Source: Alkalihalobacillus deserti (lineage in GTDB: Bacteria > Bacillota > Bacilli > Bacillales > Bacillaceae_D). Taken from it: DNA of 64,000 nucleotides. The stretch spans positions 57,797-121,796 of the forward strand of contig NZ_JAJAFR010000009.1 of assembly GCF_020734105.1 (NCBI RefSeq), in the 5' to 3' direction. The notes under the pieces are model-generated. The model was given only the letters and a program-made list of their open reading frames with translations. It searched no databases and was not told the DNA's origin. Positions 8,504 through 17,176 of this stretch are shown here, piece after piece. Positions within the stretch are counted from its first letter, which is position 1. Every line of letters starts with the position of its first letter. The translations under genes were made by a program, and so were the position numbers.

Positions 8504-9283
8504 CTACTGACCTTTGTAATGAGGTTTTCGTTTTTCTTCAAAAGCTAGTAATCCCTCTAGACGATCTTCTGTGACAATTGTTTTTTCATACGCATTGGTT
8601 TCAATCGTCAAGGATGTATTTAGATCAACATCTATCCCTAAATTAATCGCTTTTTTTGCTTGGCGAACTGCGATGGGCCCATTGCCAGCTATTAGGTTAG
8701 CTAATTTCAGCGCCTTTACAATAACTTCCTCTTGTTTTTCTACGTGCTCCACTAAACCAACCTCTTTAGCTTCTGCACCAGTTATTTTAGAAGATGTAAA
8801 AATTAATTCTTTGGCTTTACCTACTCCAATCAAGCGAGATAATCTCTGTGTTCCTCCTGCCCCTGGAATGATCGCAAGCGACGTCTCTGTTAACCCATAA
8901 TGACCAAGCAAACTGCCAATTCTAATGTCACATGCCAAAGCTAGTTCTAATCCCCCACCAAGTGCAGTACCATTCATCGCTGCAAGCGTAGGTTGCTTTA
9001 ATGCAGCAATTCGGTTGATAATCATTTTATTTTTTTGAAGTGCAAAACGCACTTCTTGTTCATTCATTTTTTTTCGTTCTTTTAAATCTGCTCCTGCGCA
9101 AAACACATGATCATTTGCTCCCGTAAAAATAACCACTCTAACGGACTGATCTTCCTCAATACTTGATAAAAAATCGTTTAATTCACGTAGTAGCTGAAGA
9201 GAAAGAGCATTTGCTCTCTCAGGGCGATTAAGCGTTGCAACGACAATGCCATTTCGTTTCTTGTCAGTAAGTAGTGTTTTCAT
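8504..9283 (-). CDS. yngF: Enoyl-CoA hydratase/isomerase family, methylglutaconyl-CoA hydratase
   Basis: 259-residue crotonase. The substrate-binding loop AGADLKERK and the active-site block ALGGGLELALACDIRI with the following GLTETSLAIIPGAGGTQRL are intact, including the catalytic Glu of the TETSL segment and the second Glu in the GLVE region further on. Expected reaction: hydration of 3-methylglutaconyl-CoA to HMG-CoA, between the carboxylase and HMG-CoA lyase. Start ATG at 9283 has AAGGAGGGTTTTGACG before it; the TTG two codons upstream is too close to that site. It starts inside the last codons of yngG (20-base overlap), so translation is coupled. Confidence 0.9.
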   Translation of the reverse strand: MKTLLTDKKRNGIVVATLNRPERANALSLQLLRELNDFLSSIEEDQSVRVVIFTGANDHVFCAGADLKERKKMNEQEVRFALQKNKMIINRIAALKQPTLAAMNGTALGGGLELALACDIRIGSLLGHYGLTETSLAIIPGAGGTQRLSRLIGVGKAKELIFTSSKITGAEAKEVGLVEHVEKQEEVIVKALKLANLIAGNGPIAVRQAKKAINLGIDVDLNTSLTIETNAYEKTIVTEDRLEGLLAFEEKRKPHYKGQ

Positions 9284-9827
9284 CGTCAAAACCCTCCTTA
9301 TGATCTTGGGCCATTGCCAATTGCAAATGATGACTAGGAAGATCTCTCCCTAATTTTCTTTGAATCCATTTCGCACATTCTAATAATTTATTAAGCTCAA
9401 CCCCTGTCTTAGCACCTAATCCTTCGAGAAGGTAAATGAGATCTTCAGTAGCCACATTTCCTGATGCTCCCGGAGCATATGGGCACCCACCAAGTCCAGC
9501 GGCTGATCCATCAAAAGCTCGAATCCCTAACCGGTATGCAGCAAAAACATTCGCTAATGCTGTACCTCTTGTATCATGCGGATTTGGGACAAGGGCCCCA
9601 AAGATCACATTTATATTTTTTTTTACGCCCTTTACTACTTCACTTGCATCAGACAAAGCAGGAATCCATTTCGGATGAACAAACGAAGTCAATTCAATAT
9701 AAGAAAGTCCAGTTTCACTTAATTGGTTAATCCAGTTAATCTTGTCTTTCGTTTCAACCCATTTTTTTTCATTTTGTAACCCATCTCTAGGTCCTACTTC
9801 TCGAAGTCTCACAGAATGATTCGTCAA
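9264..9827 (-). pseudogene. yngG: HMG-CoA lyase with large internal in-frame deletion
   Basis: The frame is open for 187 residues, but HMG-CoA lyases have about 300. The N-terminal part (VGPRDGLQNEKKWVETKDKI, SFVHPKWIPALSDA, FGALVPN) runs straight into the C-terminal part (HDTRGTALANVFAAYRLGIR, then the G-loop GGCPYAPGASGN with the catalytic cysteine). By comparison with recalled YngG, roughly 120 residues of the TIM barrel between LVPN and HDTRG are missing, junction near 9579-9587. Of the metal ligands, the first His of the HxH motif is replaced by Asn. A barrel lacking about four strand-helix units should not fold as an active lyase, so I call it a pseudogene although no stop interrupts it. 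Start TTG 9827 after GAGGAGGAAGGAA is the best supported start. Confidence 0.8.
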
Positions 9828-9843
9828 TTCCTTCCTCCTCACT

Positions 9844-10059
9844 TTAACTCTCAAGTTCAATCAACACTTCATCTTCGTCGATAAAGTCTCCCTCTGCCCT
9901 TTTAATCACTTTGACGGTACCACTTTGTAGTGATTCAACAGGTATTTCCATTTTCATTGATTCTAATATTGCTACTTCTTGCCCTGCTGTGATTCGATCC
10001 CCCACTGAAACAAGAATTCTCCAAACATTCCCTGCCATCATTGTTTTAATTACATTCAT
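9844..10059 (-). CDS. yngHB: Biotin carboxyl carrier (biotinyl-lipoyl) protein
   Basis: 71-residue biotinyl domain, MNVIKTMMAGNVWRILVSVG, with the biotinylation motif ESMKME (Lys about residue 36) and the hammerhead second half IPVESLQSGTVKVIKRAEGD. It carries carboxybiotin between YngHA and YngE. In the gene order the carrier is a separate polypeptide rather than fused to the carboxylase, as in B. subtilis. The ATG at 10059 follows AAAGGATGATGGAA; an upstream ATG at 10068 would overlap the end of yngHA by four bases, so coupling is tight in either case. Confidence 0.93.
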   Translation of the reverse strand: MNVIKTMMAGNVWRILVSVGDRITAGQEVAILESMKMEIPVESLQSGTVKVIKRAEGDFIDEDEVLIELES

Positions 10060-10064
10060 TTCCA

Positions 10065-11408
10065 TCATCCTTTTTTATAGTGTTTTGTGACAAATTCTGT
10101 AGTCACATCACCCGCTTGAAAAATCGAATTCCCGATTATTTCTTGAAGCATTGGAATATTGGTTTTTATCCCTTCTATTTGATAGTTGTTCAAAGCCTCT
10201 TGCATTCTTTCAATTGCCTCTATTCTAGTTGTACCTTTAACAATCAGTTTAGCAATCATAGGATCATAGAAAGGGGTAACGACAGTTCCTTCTTCGACCC
10301 CCATTTCATGATGGATATGGCTTGCACATGGTCTACTTAATTTTGTAATCGTTCCTGGTGAAGGATAAAATGTCTTTGAGTCTTCGGCATAAATTCTCGC
10401 TTCAATTGCATGACCATCCTGTTTAATCTCTTCTTGATCCAACGTGAGCTTTTCACCAGTTGCAATTCTAATTTGCCACTCGACCAAGTCTAGTCCTGTC
10501 ACTTCTTCCGTAACCCGATGTTCTACTTGAAGACGGGTGTTCATTTCAAGGAAATAGATATTCTTCTCTTGATCAACTAAACATTCAATTGTTCCTGCAT
10601 TTGTATAACCAAGGGATTTAGCAGCAGTGACGGCCATCATCCCCAGTTCCTTTCTGAGTTCTTCATCAAGAAATGGAGACGGAGATTCTTCAATCACTTT
10701 TTGATTCCTTCGTTGGACGGAACAATCCCGCTCCCATAAATGAAGAACCTGACCATGATGATCAGCAAGTAGTTGAATTTCAATGTGTCTCGCTTCTTTA
10801 ATTGACTTTTCAAGAAACATTTCATCATTTCCAAAAAACATCTGTGCTCGTTTTCGATTAGAAGAGAACACTTTCGTTAATTGCTCAGCATTTTCCACTA
10901 ACTGCATTCCAATTCCACCACCTCCAGCAGACGCTTTTAACATTACTGGATAACCAATTGTTGTAGCTGCTTGAATCGCCTCTTCTTCATTTTTAATAGG
11001 AGATTCTGTTCCTGAAATGATTGGAAATCCTGCTTCTTGCATCGCCTTACGTGCAGCGATTTTCTTTCCCATAAGGTCAATCATCTTAATGCTAGGACCA
11101 ATAAATACAAGGTCTTCTTCTGCACATCGCGTTGCAAATTCGGGATTCTCAGACAATAATCCATAACCAGGATGAATCGCTTCTGCCTGACTCTCTTTCG
11201 CAACTTCAATGATTCTATTTACATTTAAATAACTTTCATTTACTTTAGGTGGACCAATTAAAAAAGCATAATCCGCGTTCTTAACATGAAGAGCCCCTTG
11301 ATCAGCTTCCGAGTATACGGCAACCGTTTCAATCCCTAGCCTTTTACAGGTTCGCATAATTCTTACCGCTATTTCTCCACGATTCGCTATTAATATTCGT
11401 TTGAACAT
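10065..11408 (-). CDS. yngHA: Biotin carboxylase subunit of acyl-CoA carboxylase
   Basis: 447-residue ATP-grasp carboxylase (MFKRILIANRGEIAVRIMRT). The N-terminal pre-ATP-grasp fold is followed by the glycine-rich loop KASAGGGGIGMQ, the active-site lysine/glutamate region ERDCSVQRRNQKVIEESPSP and the MNTRLQVEHRVTEEVTG motif. It carboxylates biotin on the carrier YngHB using bicarbonate and ATP. Start ATG at 11408 has GGTGGTGATCAG upstream; a longer frame reaching into yngJ has no ribosome binding site. It is flanked directly by yngJ and yngHB without gaps. Confidence 0.92.
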   Translation of the reverse strand: MFKRILIANRGEIAVRIMRTCKRLGIETVAVYSEADQGALHVKNADYAFLIGPPKVNESYLNVNRIIEVAKESQAEAIHPGYGLLSENPEFATRCAEEDLVFIGPSIKMIDLMGKKIAARKAMQEAGFPIISGTESPIKNEEEAIQAATTIGYPVMLKASAGGGGIGMQLVENAEQLTKVFSSNRKRAQMFFGNDEMFLEKSIKEARHIEIQLLADHHGQVLHLWERDCSVQRRNQKVIEESPSPFLDEELRKELGMMAVTAAKSLGYTNAGTIECLVDQEKNIYFLEMNTRLQVEHRVTEEVTGLDLVEWQIRIATGEKLTLDQEEIKQDGHAIEARIYAEDSKTFYPSPGTITKLSRPCASHIHHEMGVEEGTVVTPFYDPMIAKLIVKGTTRIEAIERMQEALNNYQIEGIKTNIPMLQEIIGNSIFQAGDVTTEFVTKHYKKG

Positions 11409-11424
11409 CTGATCACCACCCTTT

Positions 11425-12567
11425 TCAACAACCCAACTGTCTAGCAATCACGAGACGTTGTATTTCTGATGTCCCTTCACCTATCTCAAGTAATTTAGCA
11501 TCTCTTAGCATTCGTTCGATTCCATATTCCTTCATGTATCCGTATCCCCCATGGATTTGAAGAGCATGGTTGCAAACTCTTGTTGCCGTTTCCGATGCAA
11601 ATAATTTCGCAAATGCCGCTTCCTTAGAAAAGGGTTTCTTCCAATCTTTTAACCAAGCCGCTTTCAAGACCATCGTTCTCGCCAGTTCAATTTCCATTGC
11701 CATATCTGCAAGCTTAAACTGTATCGCTTGAAAATTTGAAATGGGTTTCCCAAATTGTTTTCTTTCTTTGGCGTAAGCAAGAGCTTTATCAAAAGCAGCT
11801 TGAGCAATCCCCACTCCTAAAGCACCAATTGAGATTCTCCCTCCATCTAACGTGTAAAGAAATTGTTTAAAGCCCTTGGTTAGATCTCCTAAAACATTTT
11901 CTTTTGGTACTTTGACATTCTCTAACACTAACTCACATGTATTAGATGCACGAACACCCATTTTTTCGTAATTACAACGAATCTGAAAACCCTCAATACC
12001 TGTTGGTACAATAAAAGCTGAAATGATACTTTTCCCTCTATCGTCAACACCTGTCTTAGCTGTAACAATTACGCATTTCGCATACCCAGCGTTGGTAATC
12101 CAACATTTCTCTCCATTAATGACGTAGTAATCACCATCTAGCACAGCAGTTGTTCTTGTACCACCCGCATCTGAACCAGCGTTGGATTCAGTCAGTCCAA
12201 ATGAACCTAAAGATTCACCTCGTGCAAGTGGGACAAGAAAATCTTGTTTTTGCTGCTCTGTACCAAAATAGTAGATTGGACTTGCTCCTAGCGATACAGC
12301 GGCAGCGTAACTAAGCCCAGTGCCTCCACAAGCACGACCGATTTCCTCTACTGCAATCGCATAAGTGACAGTGTCTCCACCGGCCCCCCCGTATTCCTCA
12401 GGGAATGGCAACCCCAATAAGCCTAGTTCTCCCAATTTTTTAAATACTTCTTCCGGAAATACCGAATTTTCATCCCATGTCTTAGCATTTGGCTCAATTT
12501 CCCGTTTGGCAAACTCTCTGACCATTTCTTTTACGATCTTTTGTTCTTTTGTCAAATCAAAGTCCAT
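11425..12567 (-). CDS. yngJ: Acyl-CoA dehydrogenase (first gene of leucine-type operon)
   Basis: 380 residues, the usual length for soluble FAD acyl-CoA dehydrogenases (MDFDLTKEQKIVKEMVREFA). Visible: the FAD/substrate motif FGLTESNAGSDAGG, WITNAGYA, and the C-terminal HGGYGYMKEYGIERMLRD followed by IGEGTSEIQRL. That Glu in GEGTSEI is the catalytic base of medium/short-chain enzymes; true isovaleryl-CoA dehydrogenases usually use a Glu elsewhere and lack this one, so the exact acyl chain is uncertain. First in the operon, after a cre box and a palindrome; ribosome binding site GAGGGGGAAGCTAT. Confidence 0.9.
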   Translation of the reverse strand: MDFDLTKEQKIVKEMVREFAKREIEPNAKTWDENSVFPEEVFKKLGELGLLGLPFPEEYGGAGGDTVTYAIAVEEIGRACGGTGLSYAAAVSLGASPIYYFGTEQQKQDFLVPLARGESLGSFGLTESNAGSDAGGTRTTAVLDGDYYVINGEKCWITNAGYAKCVIVTAKTGVDDRGKSIISAFIVPTGIEGFQIRCNYEKMGVRASNTCELVLENVKVPKENVLGDLTKGFKQFLYTLDGGRISIGALGVGIAQAAFDKALAYAKERKQFGKPISNFQAIQFKLADMAMEIELARTMVLKAAWLKDWKKPFSKEAAFAKLFASETATRVCNHALQIHGGYGYMKEYGIERMLRDAKLLEIGEGTSEIQRLVIARQLGC

Positions 12568-12590
12568 ATAGCTTCCCCCTCGATAAGTGG

Positions 12591-12604
12591 TGAGCGATCG
12601 TTCA
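12591..12604. promoter_or_regulatory. Candidate operator palindrome before yngJ
   Basis: TGAGCGATCGTTCA is a 14-base palindrome with one wobble pair, located between the cre box and the yngJ start. Its TGA...TCA ends resemble operators of FadR/LiuR-type TetR regulators of acyl-CoA catabolism. The resemblance is by eye only. Confidence 0.35.
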
Positions 12605-12661
12605 GTTCAAACAACTACTTATCTCCAATATACGTTAGCTCTATGTTTATCATGACATTAT

Positions 12662-12675
12662 TGTAAGCGTTATCA
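12662..12675. promoter_or_regulatory. CcpA cre site upstream of yngJ operon
   Basis: TGTAAGCGTTATCA fits the Bacillus cre consensus TGWAARCGYTWNCA at every position. It lies 95 bases before the yngJ start, so glucose repression of this operon by CcpA is likely. The identical 14-mer occurs at 24634 before the tct operon. Confidence 0.75.
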
Positions 12676-12678
12676 TAA

Positions 12679-12933
12679 TTACAAAAGCATAAGTTCCGGA
12701 GTACGTGTCTTATAACTACCTTCTCCTCCACCACCAATGATATGGACATGGCTATCAATGAATCCTGGTACAACCAATTGATTTTCTGCGGTTATTTCGT
12801 TTACTTCTATGTTCAACGAAGTCACATCAATCTGATCGTCAATCGCTATTATCTTTTCTCCTGCAATCAGGACATCTTTCTTTCCTATGTAATCTGGTGT
12901 ATATACTTCACCTTTTCTAATAATGGTAACCAT
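12679..12933 (-). pseudogene. iadA: Truncated beta-aspartyl (isoaspartyl) dipeptidase fragment
   Basis: 84 residues, MVTIIRKGEVYTPDYIGKKD, continuing to VVPGFIDSHVHIIGGGGEGS and ending TRTPELMLL then stop. This is the N-terminal fifth of an amidohydrolase of the IadA family (normally near 390 residues), including the first metal motif HVH; the remaining ligands and the whole barrel are missing. Immediately after the break the sequence becomes the regulatory region of yngJ (cre 4 bases beyond the stop), so a deletion appears to have fused iadA to the yngJ promoter region. A non-functional remnant. Confidence 0.8.
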
Positions 12934-13406
12934 CTTATCACTCCAGTCTTATTTTAGATTGTCCCATATTTACATTTTTTGTTTACACCCTTACGAAAAA
13001 ATTTTAACATCTAATTTAAAAGGATAGGATAAATAGACGTAAAAAAATATCGTATAACCTGAGATCATATAATTGAGTGCATCCAAACCCTTATCGTAAT
13101 ATAGATGAAAGTCGCTTCTTACAATATAATTACTTTTTCAGTTACTATTACTTACCTAGTAAAAGAAGAATTAACAGGTTAATTGTTAATTTATAGATAA
13201 TAATAATAAAAGGTTATGAGCATTTAAAGCCCACCAACTATTTATGATAAAATTGGAATGGAATATAACACAAATATCGACTAATTTAGTGGGTATTCAT
13301 TCAATTTGGACAGGCATGTTAAGTTTGAAAAGGGGTCAAAAAACTCACTTTTTAAACTTTGTATATCCACAAAAAAATATTAGCTATTTTAAAGGAGGAA
13401 TACATC
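12934..13406. other. Intergenic region, leader of the symporter gene
   Basis: About 470 bases of AT-rich DNA between the iadA remnant and the symporter gene. I see no convincing gene, RNA motif or terminator. A plausible -10-like TATGATAAAAT is near 13242, but without a clear -35 partner. Confidence 0.5.
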
Positions 13407-14759
13407 GTGTCAAATGAGCCTGGACGTGAACAGTGGGCATCAAGGCTTGGATTTATCTTAGCTGCGATGGGATCAGCTGTAGGTTTAGGGAATGTCTGGC
13501 GTTTCTCGTATGTAACAGGAGAAAATGGAGGAGCAGCATTTTTACTAATTTATATGGCTTTTATCATAATAATCGGTATCCCAATTATTATGGCAGAATT
13601 CACCATTGGTCGAAAAGCCCAAAGTGATGCAGTAGGTTCTTTTGAAAAGTTAGCACCAGGAAAGCCTTGGAAAGTTGCTGGTTTACTGGGTGTAGCAGCA
13701 GCATTTTTAATATTATCTTTTTACGGTGTTATTGCAGGCTGGATCACATATTACTTTACAAATTATCTAACTGGTACATTATGGTCTGCACCAGCTGAAG
13801 GTTACGAATCATTCTTTATTTCCTTTATTACAAACCCAACAAAACCATTTTTCTGGCAATTTCTATTTATGGCTTTAACAGTTGCAATTGTATTTGTTGG
13901 AGTTAAAAAGGGAATTGAACGTTCTAACAAAATCTTAATGCCATTATTAGGTGTTCTTCTTATCGTTTTATCCATTTACAGCTTAACTCTTGGTGGTGCA
14001 CAGAAAGGACTTGCCTTTTTATTCACACCAGATTGGACTGCATTAACAGATCCTAATATCTATTTAGCTGCATTAGGCCAAGCATTTTTCTCTTTAAGTT
14101 TAGGAATGGGTGCTCTTATTACTTATGGTAGTTACCTTTCAAATCAAGAACGTCTTCCTGGTGCTGCAGTAAGTGTAGCCGTATTAGATACGTCATTTGC
14201 AATTGTTGCCGGTTTAATGATATTCCCTGCCGTCTTTGCTTTAGGAATGGATCCAGCGAGTGGACCTGGTCTTGTGTTTATGGTCATGCCAGATGTATTT
14301 GACAGCATTGGATTTGGTGGTATTTTCGGGCTTTTATTCTTCTTCTTACTAGCTGCAGCGGCATTATCGTCATCTGTATCCTTATTAGAAGTAGCTGTTG
14401 CTTATTTCATTCGTAAATTCTCATGGTCTAGACAGAAAGCATCACTGATCATCGGATCAATTATTTTTGTTATTGGTATCCCTTCTTCTCTTGGTCAAGG
14501 TGTCCTATCTGATATTCAAATTATTGGTGGTCGTGATATTCTCGATTCTATTGACTTTATTGCTTCAAATATATTCCTTCCACTAGGCGGGTTAATTATT
14601 GCTTTATTTATGGGTTGGGGCTTTAAGAAAGCTGATGCACTTCGCGATTCAGACTTTGGAGAAACAACACTTGGACACATTTGGTTGTTCCTAATAAAAT
14701 TTGTAGCACCAATTTTTATTTTCCTAGTTTTCTTAAGCTCAATTGGACTTTTTAACTGA
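13407..14759 (+). CDS. Sodium-dependent transporter of the neurotransmitter:sodium symporter (SNF) family
   Basis: 450 residues, about 11-12 transmembrane helices, typical of bacterial NSS proteins such as MhsT and LeuT. The first helix carries the unwound sodium/substrate site GSAVGLGNVWRFSYVTGENG; helix 6 region (ALGQAFFSLSLGMGALITYG) is the other half of the binding site. It should import an amino acid with Na+ across the cell membrane; substrate unknown. I use the GTG at 13407 because AAAGGAGGAATACATC precedes it; the in-frame ATG at 13359 lacks a ribosome binding site. Monocistronic. Confidence 0.93.
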   Translation: MSNEPGREQWASRLGFILAAMGSAVGLGNVWRFSYVTGENGGAAFLLIYMAFIIIIGIPIIMAEFTIGRKAQSDAVGSFEKLAPGKPWKVAGLLGVAAAFLILSFYGVIAGWITYYFTNYLTGTLWSAPAEGYESFFISFITNPTKPFFWQFLFMALTVAIVFVGVKKGIERSNKILMPLLGVLLIVLSIYSLTLGGAQKGLAFLFTPDWTALTDPNIYLAALGQAFFSLSLGMGALITYGSYLSNQERLPGAAVSVAVLDTSFAIVAGLMIFPAVFALGMDPASGPGLVFMVMPDVFDSIGFGGIFGLLFFFLLAAAALSSSVSLLEVAVAYFIRKFSWSRQKASLIIGSIIFVIGIPSSLGQGVLSDIQIIGGRDILDSIDFIASNIFLPLGGLIIALFMGWGFKKADALRDSDFGETTLGHIWLFLIKFVAPIFIFLVFLSSIGLFN

Positions 14760-14792
14760 GAAAAATGGTACGAGCCGTCTTTTCTTAGAAGC

Positions 14793-14817
14793 AAAAAGCA
14801 GAACCGCTGCTTTTTTA
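14793..14817 (+). terminator. Terminator of the symporter gene
   Basis: AAAAAGCAG-AACCG-CTGCTTTTTT, perfect short stem with T-run, 35 bases after the stop codon. Confidence 0.75.
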
Positions 14818-14854
14818 AGTTGAACGATACATGGATTCCAATCACTCGAATAAA

Positions 14855-14895
14855 GAGAAAAAGCAGACGAATTATAGATTCGTTCTGCTTTTCTT
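14855..14895. terminator. Second convergent hairpin between symporter and aminotransferase
   Basis: AAAAAGCAGACGAAT pairs with ATTCGTTCTGCTTTT with a single bulged base, A-run on the left and T-run on the right, so it can stop transcription in both directions between two convergent genes. The AAAAGCAG core repeats that of the hairpin at 14793, suggesting duplication. Confidence 0.65.
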
Positions 14896-14933
14896 ATTAG
14901 TGCTCGTTAAGTTGATGAGATGATCCATCAATA

Positions 14934-14976
14934 AAAGACAAGAGTCACAATGTATCTACTATGACGCTTGTCTTAT
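14934..14976 (-). terminator. Terminator of the aminotransferase gene
   Basis: AAAAGACAAG...CTTGTCTTA hairpin with inner AGTCA/TGACG pairing and a T-rich tail on the minus strand, 15 bases past the stop codon of the gene at 14992. Confidence 0.65.
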
Positions 14977-14991
14977 TGTTATCTATTATCA

Positions 14992-16200
14992 TTATTCACC
15001 AATTTCAACTACGTGTTTATTCATTTCAATAGAAAGAACATGAGTAAGCAAGTCCAATCCTTTTTTTATCTTATCTGGTGTAGCATGTGTGAAATTCAAT
15101 CTCATTGTGTTTTTCATTGGAGTGCCTGCAAAAAACGGTTCTCCTGGAACATAAGCAACTCCATGCTCGACTGCTGTATCCAGTAATGCAGTTAGATCCA
15201 ACCTCTCATCAACCTTAACCCAGAGGAACATTCCTCCTTTTGGCTTAACAAAATGGACATTGGGAAGATTCGCTTCTTCAAGACAATTAACCATAACTTC
15301 CATACGACCTTTGTATACTTCAATTAAGTGTTGAATGTGAGCATCAAGGTCATAATGAGTACACAGTTCATATAAGGCTTGCTGAGCTAATGAATTGGAA
15401 TGCAAATCATTTGCTTGTTTGGCTTGTGCCATCATTCGAATAACTTGATACGGTCCTGTAATCCAACCTGTTCTAAGTGCAGGAACGGCTGTTTTTGAAA
15501 ACGTACTCGTGTACATAACACGAGTGCCATCATCTAGTGCCGCAAGTGGAGTATATACTTCATTTTCTGTGAATTGAAGTTCTCCATAAGGATCATCTTC
15601 AAATACAACTACTTTATATTTGTGTACTAAATCGATTAATTGTTTACGTCTCTCTAATGACCATACTCGCCCTGCTGGATTTGAAAAAGTAGGTACAACA
15701 TAAACGCATTTTGGGTGATACTGTTTTAACTTTTCTTCTAAATCATCAGGAAGCATTCCATCATCGTCGGATGCAACAGCTACTACTTCAGCTTCATAAG
15801 ATTTAAATACTTGAAGTGCTGCTAAATACGTTGGGTCTTCTGTTAATACAACATCACCAGGAGATAACATGATTCTAGAAAACAGATCTATGGCCTGCTG
15901 TGAACCAGTTGTAACAAGAACTTCCTCTGGTGTAAATCCTGAAATTCCTTTCCTTTGCATACGTTGTAAAATAACTTCTCTTAAAGGACGGTATCCTTCT
16001 GTCTCCATATATTGTAGTGATTTTTTACCAGTTTTAAAAACACGCGAAAACGCATCTTCTAATCCTTCAAGTGGGAATAAATCATCATCTGGTAAACCTC
16101 CAGCAAATGAAATGACATTTCCCTGACCAACAACTTTTAAAATATCTCTTACTGCAGATGATTGCAAATGACGAACGCGATTTGCAAAGGCATACTTCAT
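14992..16200 (-). CDS. PLP-dependent aminotransferase, 2-aminoadipate aminotransferase (LysN)-like
   Basis: 402-residue fold-type I aminotransferase of the MocR/LysN group without a DNA-binding domain. Visible motifs: SFAGGLPDDDLFP at the N-terminus, QYMETEGYRPLR, TTGSQQAIDL, the NPAGR loop with the PLP-ring Asn, EDDPYGEL, the Schiff-base lysine in TSTFSKTAVPALRTGW, and the carboxylate-binding Arg in NTMRLNFT near the C-terminus. It transfers amino groups between an aliphatic or aromatic amino acid and 2-oxoglutarate; exact substrate unknown. The ATG at 16200 follows AGAGGTGCCCATC; the GTG inside that site is not the start. Own promoter and terminator; convergent with the symporter. Confidence 0.88.
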   Translation of the reverse strand: MKYAFANRVRHLQSSAVRDILKVVGQGNVISFAGGLPDDDLFPLEGLEDAFSRVFKTGKKSLQYMETEGYRPLREVILQRMQRKGISGFTPEEVLVTTGSQQAIDLFSRIMLSPGDVVLTEDPTYLAALQVFKSYEAEVVAVASDDDGMLPDDLEEKLKQYHPKCVYVVPTFSNPAGRVWSLERRKQLIDLVHKYKVVVFEDDPYGELQFTENEVYTPLAALDDGTRVMYTSTFSKTAVPALRTGWITGPYQVIRMMAQAKQANDLHSNSLAQQALYELCTHYDLDAHIQHLIEVYKGRMEVMVNCLEEANLPNVHFVKPKGGMFLWVKVDERLDLTALLDTAVEHGVAYVPGEPFFAGTPMKNTMRLNFTHATPDKIKKGLDLLTHVLSIEMNKHVVEIGE

Positions 16201-16243
16201 GATGGGCACCTCTATTTATTATAAAATTAAGAATATTATATAT

Positions 16244-16271
16244 ATACTACCCGATTTGTTTCAAATGTCAA
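16244..16271 (-). promoter_or_regulatory. Sigma-A promoter of the aminotransferase gene
   Basis: Consensus TTGACA (-35) at 16271-16266 and TAGTAT (-10) at 16249-16244 with a 16-base spacer, 45-70 bases before the ATG. Several TATA steps follow, so the exact -10 may shift by a few bases. Confidence 0.55.
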
Positions 16272-16440
16272 GAGAAACGACTTATTCTAAAGAGCAAACC
16301 AGCCTACTATGCCGTCGTCTGCTCTTCAGTAAAAAATATAGAGTCTATACTATATCCCACTACGTATCTTTCCAGGACTAAACATGGATTATTCGTTCAT
16401 TCTTTTAAAGTTGAAACTGTCAAATAACCTCTTGTCACTC

Positions 16441-16608
16441 TTAGCCATATGCTTTAATGACTCTGCAGAAGATGTGTTCTCTTCCATCGAGGCCTTTATT
16501 TACTAAGAGAGTAACACTCACACTAGTTGAATAGTCTGCCATAATTTTAGCTATCCAAGCATATTGACAACTATTACACTCTTCATTTCCCTTGTTTAAT
16601 CGTTTCAT
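16441..16608 (-). CDS. Hypothetical 55-aa protein
   Basis: ATG at 16608 with AAAAAGGAGTCGAGCCGA upstream gives MKRLNKGNEECNSCQYAWIA to the TAG at 16441. It has a CNSC pair followed by an amphipathic stretch, then a beta-like C-terminus (TLLVNKGLDGREHIFCRVIK). A longer frame reaches 16725 but without a ribosome binding site. No family recognised, and coding potential is unproven. Confidence 0.4.
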   Translation of the reverse strand: MKRLNKGNEECNSCQYAWIAKIMADYSTSVSVTLLVNKGLDGREHIFCRVIKAYG

Positions 16609-16989
16609 TTCGGCTCGACTCCTTTTTAGATAACCTATTATGCTTAAATTTCCATACTTTACTTGTGTAAGAATGATCCTGCACCAAACAAAAATGCAAT
16701 TCCGTACATTTACGTCTGTATTCATATCATTTTTTATAGAAACAAAAAACGGAGGCTATACCCCAAAAGGGTTAGCACTCCGCTTGTTGGCTCATAATCA
16801 AGCTTTTTTGTTTAGGCTCATCTCATTATATCTTCCCACTTCACTAAAAGAACCTCTTCGTAGAATACCCATTCGACATCAACATCATAGCCATTTCTCA
16901 AAATCTAATTCAATTCTAAAAATGTGTCGCCTCTTTTTTTGACCATTCATAGTCAACCTTTTTTCCGACTTCGGCAGGTCTATTAGCAA
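16609..16989. other. Intergenic region with an imperfect hairpin
   Basis: No gene recognised. Around 16742-16785 an imperfect hairpin (ACGGAGGCTA...TTAGCACTCCGC, loop CCCCAAAAGGG region) with an A-run on its left could serve as a minus-strand terminator for a lost gene to the right. The rest is featureless. Confidence 0.4.
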
Positions 16990-17035
16990 GCTCATTGCTT
17001 AGAGTTTTTATGAAAAGGTAAAGTTCGACCTTTTC
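16990..17035. repeat. 46-bp direct repeat, copy A
   Basis: Identical over 46 bases to 17131-17176 (starts GCTCATTGCTTAGAG, ends TTCGACCTTTTC). It contains the left arm and loop, and only 7 bases of the right arm, of the long hairpin found complete in copy B. Confidence 0.9.
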
Positions 17036-17130
17036 TCAGTCAATCATTCGGTCGTTGCAATGGCTTCTCTCGCTGCGCGCCTTTCCTGAGAAGTTCACTC
17101 AGAAAAGGCTTAAAACCTTGCAGCGGTTCC

Positions 17131-17176
17131 GCTCATTGCTTAGAGTTTTTATGAAAAGGTAAAGTTCGACCTTTTC
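17131..17176. repeat. 46-bp direct repeat, copy B
   Basis: Second copy of the repeat at 16990, distance 141 bases. Here it runs on into the complete right arm of the hairpin that overlaps the end of spoVR. Confidence 0.9.

Noticed and set aside
13359..13406. ATG at 13359 as start of the symporter
   Set aside because: No ribosome binding site, and AAAGGAGG is placed for the GTG at 13407.
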